Positions 27,501 through 39,500 of a stretch of DNA of 64,000 nt are shown here, piece by piece (position 1 is the stretch's first letter; every line of letters begins with the position of its first letter). The notes below the pieces were generated by a model, which was not told where the DNA came from, did not search any database, and saw only the letters and a program-made list of their open reading frames with translations. A program made the position numbers and the translations under genes. Source of the stretch: Spisula solida (Eukaryota > Mollusca > Bivalvia > Venerida > Mactridae); NCBI GenBank assembly GCA_947247005.1, contig OX365952.1, forward strand, positions 3,246,501 to 3,310,500, in the 5' to 3' direction.

Positions 27501-30500
27501 TTTGAAGATGTCTACATGACATGTTAAATTGTTAAAATAGCTTCTTATCATGTCCAATAACCATGTGAACTTCTTTATAGAACGTGTTATATTGTTTAAC
27601 AACAGTGGTAAATTGTTAAAATATCATTTGAAAATGTCTACATGCCATGCTATAGTGTTAAAACGATATGTTAACATGTCAACGAGGCATGTGAACTTCT
27701 TAATAGACAGTGTTGTTGTTGTTCAAATTTGTATGACGTCATCAATAACGTAAGTTCCTCCTGCGTGCATATTAAACAAAGATGGCGGAAATTGTTCAAT
27801 ATGCACACGGGAGGAACTTACGTTATTGATGACGTCATACAAATTTGAACAACAACAACACTGTCTATTAAGAAGTTAACATGCCTCGTCGACAAGTTAA
27901 AATATCGTTTTAACACTATAACATGTCGTATAGACATCTTCAAATGATAGTTTAACAATTTACCACTGTTGTTTAACAATATAACACGTTCTATTAAGAA
28001 GTTCACATGCTGAATGGACATGATAAGAAGCTATTTTAACAATTTAACATGTCATATAGACATCTTCAAATGATATTTTAACAATTTATCCCTGTTGTCT
28101 AACAATATAACACGTTCTATTAAGAAGTTCACATGGTTATTGGACATGATAAGAAGCTACTTTAACAATTTAACATGTCATACAGACATCTTCAAATTAT
28201 ATTTTAACAATTTATCACTGTTGTCTAACAATATAACACGTTCTATTAAGAAGTTCACATGGTTATTGGACATAATAAGAAGCTATCTTAACAATTTAAC
28301 ATGTCATATAGACATCTTCAAATGATATTTTAACAACTTACCACTGTTGTATGACAGTATAACGCGTTCTGTTGAGAAGTTCAAATGGTTTTTGGACATG
28401 ATAAGAAGCTATTTTAACAAATAAACATGGCATATAGACATGTTCACATGATATTTGGACAGTTTAACAGTGTGACTTGACATACAATAATGTTGCACTG
28501 AGAAGTTCACATGCCCTACCGATAATTTAAGACGTTGTTGTAACAATTTAACACGTCGTATAGACATGTTCAAATGATATTTAAACCATTTACCACTGCC
28601 GTTTAACAGTATAACAAGATGTGTTGAGAGGTTCGCATGCTCATTCGACATTGTAAGACGTTGTTTTAACAATTCAACAACGCATATAAACATATTCAAA
28701 TGATAGTTTAACAATTCATCATTGTAGTTAAAGTCTAACATGATAATACGAAGCTTTGAGAAGTTAACACGTTCTCCTAACATTATCAAGCGTTTTTCAA
28801 CAATTTAACATGTAACGTAGACATTTACAAATGGTGATTTGACAATTTATCGATGTGGTTTAACAGTATAACACGATAGCTTGAGATATTATTGTATTCT
28901 TTTAACAATTTAAGACGTTGTTTTAACAATATAACAGGGCAAGTTGACATATTCAGATGATAGTTTGACAAGTCAACAATGTGGTTGGACATATTAACAC
29001 ATTGTACTAAGAGGTTCACATGTCCTACCGACAAGTCAACATGACAAGCGTCAACAAAAGACAGCTATGGCGTTCCATAGTTATGGGACGAATTTGGCGT
29101 GTTGTTGTCGGTATGTCGGTTAAAATAAATAAATCTAGTTATCTTATATTCACTAAGGGGCAACACTCGTGTATCGGGAGTAGTACGAGAAATACGAGTA
29201 GTCTCCCTTTTATTGATTTTGTTAAATATTGCTCATGCGCATATTGATTTTCCGACTTCCGGTATCATGTAAACAAATGTGAATTGCAGACCAAATTCGA
29301 TGTTACACGTTTACTAGTATTAGCGATAATTCAGCCCAGCATGGATATCTGACGATGACACTGTGATATGTAGTGACATATAGGTATTTAGTCAATACAT
29401 CACCAATAGCTTGTATGATTAGAATCTATTTTGTTGATGTATTGGGAAATTATATCGTTTGCACCTAGTATAATTCCCATCATGTCAAGCCGTATGGAAT
29501 GAAATGGCAGCTTGTTCGCTTTTCAATTAAAAACCGGGTGGGGAGACTGGGTTTTGGCATTGACTCCCCCAGAGCTTTACTTCATATACTGTGGCGTGAG
29601 TAATAACATGTTTTATTGTAAAGTAGGAACTATGCAGTACGTAGGCTGGTATGTGGCACCCTATAGGCCCATTGGGGATGCGGCAGGGTAGTGCTGTCGT
29701 TCCGCTGTGTGGTATAACTTCAATTGGGTTAACAGAGTAAGATTGATACACGCAGACTGTAATTCAGCTCTATGGAGGTTTTATTAGAGGGTTCAGTTTG
29801 TTTTCACTCTGTTGTGAGTGTCGTGAGGGACATCTATGACACTTTACGGGGCTTTGGCTCATCAGCTATAATTAAGGGTACTTTGTGATATGATTTTATT
29901 CATATTATTTGCGAGGAAGGAATTGAGACGTCTATTCCTAGGATTCCTCAGACTATTATCATATAGGCAGGAGCAATTTGAGAGATTCGTGGGATCATAT
30001 CGCGTTGAGGGTCTAGGTGGGATTTTTGCTATATGGATAGGAACATGATAGTTTCAGATAGTATAGTCACTTGATATATCCATTAGTCCGGGTATGGTCT
30101 GGTGGCCAAATTGGACTTATATGATTTAATAGATGCACTTATATGGGTAAGATCGATGGGATGAGTCCATAATAGGCATAGGATTAGGGTTTGCCTATGT
30201 GGAAGAGGTGGGCGTTATCGCATGGAATTCATAAAGATGCTATGCCTTTAGTTTCGAGTTATTTAATGTTGCGCGGAAACATATGTTTCAATCTCTGAAA
30301 GTGGTTTGCCACCATTTAAATATGACGTTTCGTTAATTAATTCTGAGATGTGACCGGATACCGTGGGGTCTATGACTGACTATAGATCTGCTTTAGTAGA
30401 GCGGGTTTGCATTACCCTTATTTCAGAAAATGTCTAGCTGTAAGAGAATTTAATGGTTTAATGGGGTTCAAATGTCTGACCAAATGTGGAAAACCATACA

Positions 30501-33500
30501 CTGTTGCACTAATAGCATGTTTTATTGATGTGATCTTATAAATGTAAAGTTAATGTCTTGCTATTCTTTCATTAATCCACTTGTGGGAGCTTGATTTTAT
30601 TGTCAGCGAGTATTTACCTACTGTAGGGTTTAATGCGGATGTGAGGTAAGTGGTGATGTTACACACAAAATCTGATTAAATTAGTATTATTATGCTGCAT
30701 AGGAGGGCTCTTCCATCCAAGGGGGAGCATTCTGTCTGTACTTAGGTTAATGATTTTTGTGGAGTTACTTCCCTTTAATTAATAGAAATGAGCAAAACTG
30801 GCTACTTGGTGTTTTATGTCTAAATTTGTAATGCTATTAGTGCACTGTTGTAGGATTCGTAGTGTTTTGTATAATGTTTCTAAACTGGGTGGAGGTTTAG
30901 GGGTGGAATGTATTTGGGATGAGCATTTGACATGTCATTATTCCATTATCGGAGTCAGCAATAAGGCTTGTAGTATTTTCAACTTCAACACTCTTGACCC
31001 GGTGTTAAAGGCGTAGTCCATCCGACTATGAGTGTTGAAGGATTACATCCCATGAATTTTCACATGGAACTAGATAATCAATGAAACTTTCAACTGGGTG
31101 TTTGTAATTTAATCTATATTATAGATTTGACTTAATCTGTAGATAACTGTCTACCAGATTAGTTCATCGGTGGATCAGACTGTTGTTTGAAGTACCTGGT
31201 CTTCTTGATAGGGTCATCATCAGTGTTCAATCGGAAAAGGTCCAGTAGACCGGCTTCTTGTTGGTCCATATTGATTTGATCAGTCAAGTATTTCGGGCTT
31301 CTTGTCCAAACAATACTGCTAGCTATTACACAACCATATCCAACTATTTGTCCCATTTGTATTCGCACATGTGACAATTATTTTACCATTGGAAGGCATG
31401 GGGACTCCACGTAAAATTGTCCATATGATAATAACTATTTCAGATATTTCTTATGTGCAAACATATTTTGTAGTTTGATATGTCTACAATATAATGCACT
31501 AAATTTCATAGTTGTATCTTTATGAGATCAACCCCCTTTTTAAAGGTTTTTAACATGACTATCACTCACATTGAACAAAGAAGGAAATGAACGGATTTGT
31601 TATCAAACTTGGTTACTTTCTTGTCCGTAGTTCTTTTGTTTCTCGGGGAATATATTTTGTGCAAACTTGATTAATAGTTTAATTTCTTCCCATCAGATTT
31701 GTGTTTTGATATAAGAAATGTGATAATTAGATCTGCCCCCTTTTTACGGTTTTTTAAAACAGGTATCATTTTTTTTTATTAAAAAAGTAATACACATATT
31801 TAATTTGCACATTGTTAATTGTTTTATGACGCGCCCCGCTGCGATTGTCACAGCATGTGGGGTAATAAAAGTGGTACATTCGCGTGAAGGGTTATAACCG
31901 CTATATTTCTATAACCGCTATATTTCCTGTATACATACTTTATTATGATTTTAGAGATTTGAAACTTTGACTTTATTGCCGATTTGGAAAGTAATACATG
32001 CATTAAAGTAATTAAAAGTGAAATGTCATAAGCTCACGCATAGTTTAAAATTATAATAATCGAACAGGTGAGACATAAAAATGAAGAATCATGTCATTCC
32101 TATGACACTTGTTAAATAAACTGGTTAATTGACACGTTGTACCACCTAATTGAATATATACGAATTGTAATGAAAATTAAACGTCAAAAAAGGTGAAACA
32201 TTTTTTTTAATTTATTAAGACTTTATGTTCATAGAAAAATAAAAGAAAATGAAATATTGACATATTTTATAGAATTAACAAGTATTTTTGTATTGATTTA
32301 ATTTAGGCTGTCTCATATCTTTGAAAAGTACATGCATACTGTTTCTGTAGTGAGTTTTATAATATACATATAGATATATTGCTGACCTAGCCTACTTACT
32401 ATTTACATCTGCTGGTTTCTGCGGTGAGGGGGCATACTTGCTCGGCTAACGTGAGCGGCTCATTAAAGAGCTGGCATGATGTAAATTGTAATAGACTAGG
32501 GTGGTAAAGATCTATATTTCTATTATAAAACTGACTCCATTATTCAAGTATGTATTCATTATTATAGCTTGGCTAATTTGACACGAGCCTGACCTTTTGA
32601 TTAGCATAATTTAACAGTCAATATATTATCACAATATAATTCATAATCGGGGAGTATCACGAAGTAGCTCGAGATGTAATAGAAACACAAATTTGAAATA
32701 CCGATATCGCACGACTTGCTTGCGGAAATTGATATTCATGTATTCAAAGCAAGAACCTTGTAATATAGTCTTGCATAAAGGTCAGGTTCAGGTCAAAATA
32801 GCCAAACTACATTTTGTGATAACTTGAAAATGAATATATGACTTTGTTGGTTATATGATTGATGTTATGATTTGATTAAAACAATAAAAACTGATTTAGT
32901 ATTTGTTTAACATTTCAACTCTTCATAACTTTGAAAGCACTTGTCCAACATAAATAAGTTGAACAAATGTTTTATCCCGATATCTTGAAAAAAATAAAAT
33001 ATTTGTGACAATTAGAGGGAAAATTTGAGTTTTGTCCGGTCCGCAAGCGCGCGAATATTTTCCTATTTAATTCAAGAAAAAAAACGCTCTATTTCACGAA
33101 CTTAAAATTTTCATAACTTTTTTATTTTTCAAGATATTAAAAAACCAGTTCCATAATTGTATGGTCTATGGCTCGAAGATGCAACTGAACAATCAACCGT
33201 ACAACATACTTGAAAAATTAGCAGTGGTTGCTAAATTTCATTTAAACTGTACTTTGTGATATTGCACACGTACTCAAGCATTGTACAGTTACTAGTAACA
33301 GTTTATTTTTTTATCATCCATCGAATATGCATGATAATAAGTATACATATCGTGACATGTATTGCGGTTACTAGTATAACAAATGCATAATTGTTAGATT
33401 CCTCACACATGATCAACGAATTCTGAATGATACCCTGGAAGCATTTAAATGTTCCTGATGATACCTACCTTATGAACAAAATTTCATAATTACAGAGATA

Positions 33501-36500
33501 TGCCCATAAAAAAGATCTTGGTATGCATCATATACAAAATGTCAAAATTACCAAAGTGTAACTAAACGCACAAAACCCCTCCAGCAAATGATATCCATTA
33601 ATTTATACACTCCGACAACCCGCTGAGTTAGCATAGCGCGATTACGCAATCGAGATAAGATCGATCAGATTAAAACCGGTATAACACCAGTCAAGGGAAG
33701 GTAACTGTGGTCGACTTGAAAACACATTCAATACAAATGGGACAAATAGTTGGATATGAGTAAAATCTTCTTGATTTGCATTCGTGTATTAGCATAATTA
33801 TATTGATTCAATCATTTAAGTAGTACGGACTTCTTGTCCGAACAATACTCACGGCTAACCATTACACATGTATGTGATTGACGCCACAGCGCACGAGTAT
33901 GACATCACAGACCGCCTAACGGCGTTCTACCAAGACTAAGACAGACGGCGTGATGGCTAGACGTGCCCGATAGACGTCCCGTAGTGGTGCATCTACGGAC
34001 CACTAGGAAGGTAACTATGATTATATTATTGCTCCATTATGCAGATCGTGATCCAAATATACCACCCGACACTTTAAACATATAATACATACATACAATG
34101 CACAAATATTACAAAAGTAATGCATACATGACATAAAATAAACTTCCGGTCAAGTGCACATCATAGATTATGATAATTCATTTAAATATTTGGCGAAAAT
34201 TAGGCGATATTTCGGTGAATCATTCGCGGTCTTGGGATTTAATTCCCGAAAATTTGTTAATGTGTATCGGGAATGATTCGGGGGGGGTGATTACCGATCC
34301 CGATGGGTTCCTGACGTTATACGTCAGTCCCACTGCCTCGAGGATGCTATCCCGATGACAATTAGGAGATTCAGCGACAGGAACTTCAAAATCATCGGGA
34401 GCATCGGGAACTATCGGGGGCCATAAGGAAAATTATGTGTAATTGCTCATCTGTTGGCGCTAAGCTTAATAAAAACTTTCAATTGTTATTCTGTGCTTTA
34501 TTTTCATTCGACTAAGACAGTCGTGTTTTTCCAGATTTGCTAAGGAGCTCCAACGTTGATGGAAGGCATTTGTGTCATACTGGATCGTTTCAAGAGTTCA
34601 TTGTAAATACTTAAAACAAACAAGTATACCACTTAGAACTAATGATATGAAACAAGGTATAATTACCTCTTAGCAAAGTTCCAATGTTCCGGGTTGTCAA
34701 CAACTGAAATATAAGCATATAACTATACGTAATAATTTTCCCTACTTAACACGACATTTACGTGCAACATCATTATGGTTTTCAAATTACTCACACAATT
34801 ATACATGTAGATGTGAGTTTCGATGCAATTTGCAATGAATACGATGGACGTTAAAAAATGAATAGGACTTAAAAATTGTCATATTTTAAACAGCTTGGTT
34901 AAACATTATAAATGAAAATATGTATCCTCAGAAAGCGAAATCCTTTTCCTACAACCGAAACAATTATGAATGAAAAACAAATACAGGTTACAGGTTCTGA
35001 ACAGGGTGCTGCTCTGGAATTAATGACGTCACGCTATTTTACAAGGCATAAGTGCTTCTTATTGTAGTGTAATGATTCATGGGATAGCTAATTATATAAT
35101 ATTAATTGCAATGTACCGGTTCCTATCAACCGTGCATAAATATAGATTTGTACTATGTATGTCCACGAACTAAGTCCAGACAGCCTGGGGCATATACACT
35201 TGTCAATGTATTGAGGAAGTGTGTCTATATGACTGGTCAAATAGAACAGATACTATGTTAGTGGGGATTTCAGTTCAGTTAGAGAGTTGAGAAGTATAGT
35301 CGAGAGAGACCAGTAGGTGTGGGCCATCAACAAGCGAGTAGCTTGGGCCATAAGCCTGGACAGTATGTTTATGAGTATGAAAAGTTGACTTATGCTGTGA
35401 ACCTGAGAAGTACTATACTATGTTTATGAACTGTGTAACAAACTAATAAAGCCACTATACGAACACTAGAGTTACGTTATTTACCAACTCATAAGGACTA
35501 CGTAACATTAAATGGATATTGGATACTCTGTTTATAATGGTAATGGAAATGAATGCATTCATGAACTTCACTGAACCATAACTGTAAATCGTTTATGAGA
35601 ATCGAATGTATTTTTCCGGATCTTACATCGAACATATGGGCAAGAATACGTGCTACTACTGTCCTGTCTTTCAAGTCTGAACACACATCCATAAACCGTT
35701 TGTGTCATTCTAAGACTAAGGTACGACTTGCAAAAACCGTCCCCATTGTAGTAACGATATTATCATACGATACCGAGGGTATGTCATCATTATGTGGCAG
35801 GACCTGGTATTTTGTCCTATGTTTCCTACGTTCTGGTTACGACACATTTGCGTTACGACGTGGTCACACATAAAGTTGGCTGGTTGTTTATATCAGCACG
35901 TTTATATCAGCATCTTACATTTAAATGTCGTCAGTTTATGCGGACAACGTCTTACATGAAATCATGTAGCATGTAGTGTTTTGGTGATGATTGAAAACAA
36001 ACAATAGGGTAGTATTAAAGATACAATGCATGTCGCAGTATGTAGTCGACATCGTCTAAATTGCTCATCATTGTGTATGCGCGTCACTGGCGTTTCATTA
36101 CGGAAGTACGGAAGCGTAGAACGGCCACACGTTAACAACTAGTTAATAGATGTTTTGCACTAATTCGACTTTCGTTTTGTGGTTTTGACTTAAAGCATCT
36201 AAATAATTCGGAATAATTGAAATGAAGCCCTTCAAAGTACTTAATAAGTGTGTATACACTTATTTTGAATATCGTAAAAATATTCGTCGAAGCGACTAAC
36301 TTCCTTGCATCTAATGAGATCATTATTTAAGAAATAAAAATCTGTTCGCGTATTTTGTCGGTGAATAAAACATGGACAGTAGTTCGGATGCGGAAAAATT
36401 AATTTCCCGCATCCAAACGAGTGCCCGTGTTTTAGTCACCGACAAAATACAAGAACAGAGTTTTTATTTCGATTCTAAATACGATAATATCCCGTACTAT

Positions 36501-39500
36501 TTAACTGCGCGCATTCCATTTTCACCCATTTGACATTGAACATAATTCCACGCTGAAATTGAGTGGCTTATTAGCTGGACAGGTACAATTACCTCCCTCA
36601 TTAATGAAAACGACCTTCGTAATTTTCTGACGAAAATAACAGATTTTAAACATTAAACAATTTTAATAACGCGAGTATAAGGTATTTTACGAAATAATAT
36701 AAATGAATTGATTATCGGAGGTTTTCATAAAAGGCTTGGTGTCGAGAGTATATTTGAGTTTTTAAAAAAGTAGATGCGTCATAGCTGTAACACTGGGTAT
36801 TCGTGCAACTTGCCTCGCTGAAGATTTTACTATAAAATTTACGTTCATTCATTCATAAATATGTCACGTGATACGGGGCGTAAATAGTAACAGCCGATTT
36901 GATAGGTATGTATTATTGCGGTAATAATACATGGCCTGGTCTGCTCTATGTGTATATGGATTAATCCGCAGGTCGTGTTAGAATTAAGATATAAAAATCT
37001 GTTCGCGTATATTGTCGGTGAATAAAACACGGACAGGAGTTCGGATGCGGAAAAAATTAAACATGTTATTTTGACAATCACCGAAAGTACACACATACTA
37101 TAAGTAAAAACAACTCAAATATTCAATTTCGTTACTTCCAACATAGATAATTTAAGTCATACATATATGGTTTTAATATTTTTGTTTGCGTAATAAGAAA
37201 TATTTTACTGATTATTTTAACGAATTAAGAGATTTAAACTCAGCGGCAATGACCACCATCCCCACTCCTGATTGATCGCTACAATCCTTTTGTTGGGCAT
37301 TACCCACAGCGTATAAACGATTGAGCGCTAATTAGGATGTTGTGATTGGATTTAAATGGTAGGAGACAAAAATATAACAAATTTGGAGTAATAATTGGAA
37401 ATACTAAGCATAATACAAAATCATAATGCCAAGTTGTACATATTTATCAATACGATTAACTTTTCTCTTGTTCGCATTCACTATAATTTGCAATATTTGC
37501 TCATGTTTATCATCTAATCACAGCATCCTAATTAGCGTACAGTCATTTATACGCTACAACTGCTATTGATGGATACTTCACTTACCGTATCCATGTTCAG
37601 ATCGCTGGACAAAACTGTCCACCATAAGCTCGTTCAGGGATTCACGCGCATTGGTTTCATTAACATGTCGGATTCGAAACTGAAAAAGAAAATTAAGAAA
37701 TACATGACCGCATGCACCACTTCGATAGCTCAGTATTAAAGCTAATGTGGACCCTATTGAAAATTGACCTAGAACCAAATACGAGGTTATCCACAGTAAA
37801 TAAAGTCGTTATTATCAAACGGTCCTCTTCGAGGATGGAAGGTTTGAACCGGTCATTATAAACATGTACTCGTTCTGGTACTCAAACTTCGCACTCCATA
37901 CTCCATGCTCAATATCATACTCGATGGAGAACCGTTTTCCAACCATGATTATAAACCGTCTTGGTCACATACTCTATGCAGTACTGAATCTCATTCGTGA
38001 AATAACGGAAACATGTCATGTGTATACGTACTTGTGTATACATACATACTCATAATCTTATTTAGATCATTTGCTACCAGTTGTTTTTCACATTTCCGGG
38101 TGATTGCCAACACATGAGAGTTGAGCTAACCAAGATTAATCGTTCATAAGAAAGACTTAGTGCTTCAATTGCAGTATGAGGTTGAGCATGGAGTACGTTC
38201 TTCAATGTTTATAAATCACGGGCCAGGGGTTCACTCCTTAACCGCGTCATACCAAAGACGAAATAAAAATGTTAACAGTATTTCTGTTATTAGACGTTCA
38301 GTGTAGAAGGAGAAAACTGACTTCTCCCTCAACAGATGCCGCGAATGATTCGAATGTTGTAAAGGCTCATTACAAAATAAATCAAGTATGAATACAAATA
38401 TAACATTTTATCACATAACCTGCGGTCCAGGGTACTGTTTTATCAAAGCACTTACGAAAATCTTAAAGTTACGATCAAATTTAAATTCTTTATAATTCAT
38501 TAACAACTGCAAATTGGTTGATGGACATGGTTTGCAGGAGTTCATTAACTGAATCATTATCAAAATTGCAGCTCCATTTGTCACACCTTGTTATTGTAAG
38601 CAAAAACAAAAGGATTTAAATTTGATCGTAAGCTTAAGATTTCCGTAAGTGCCTTGATAAAACAGTACACAGGAGTGCCGTAAAGCCGTGCCGTAAATAT
38701 TGTTCGGCACTCCCAGACTATGCAATAAATATTTAAATTAGCTTGACGTGACGTTAGCCAATCATGAATTGATCAGGATAATATCAACTCGCCATGACGT
38801 CGCGCTCATTGTACCGCTGAATTTTGGCTGAAACATATGCAGTGTACATCATCCTTTTGAACAATAATGTGCAGTTTTTAAGGTTATGTGATAAATAGAA
38901 CCTTACATTCGTGCTCATTACATACCAGTTTTATTAAAATCGTCGACAAAAGAAATATAACACTCGGCAAAGCCTCGTGTCATATCATTTTGTACACTGG
39001 TTTAATAAAACACGTATGTAATGATCACTCATTCATGATCCTCTATATATAGAACTTATTGTGTTTTAAAATAAATCTGTACACATCATTACAGGCATGT
39101 GCATGTATTTCCATGCCTTTTTGTGATTTTAGTTTATTTTCATTTAAATAACATCATCTACTGCATGTATGCAAACATCATCTACTGCATGTATGCAAAC
39201 ATCATCTACTGCATGTATGCAAACACTTTACTTATACAACTGTGTGCTGTAAACAAAATAATTTTACGCTGGCATATAGGGGACACATGATATATTTTAT
39301 TTATCACGTGTTACTAGCTAACACGTGCGCACGTAATAGCTAACACGTGCGCACGTGATGAATAAAATATATACTATGTCCCCTCTATGCCACCGTTGTT
39401 TAAGTGTGGCTAAATAATTTATCAACGGTTAGAAGTAATATAAATATGTTTACCTTGATTATTGTTGTGATATTATGCATTCCAAGAATATCGGACTCCG

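Noticed and set aside
27550..29034. Open frames on both strands of the foldback (up to 126 codons) with repeated peptides
   Set aside because: The 126-bp unit is divisible by three, so any stop-free monomer gives a repetitive frame. Frames exist in both arms on opposite strands, as expected for a palindrome.
31159..31377. 72-codon minus-strand frame with the look of a protein C terminus
   Set aside because: No partner exon was found, and parts recur inverted near 33725, so it is more likely a transposon relic. It could be re-examined by a protein search.
35595..35976. Plus-strand frames of 60-92 codons in lipid transfer intron 2
   Set aside because: Overlapping in two frames, no known motif, no matching splice sites.
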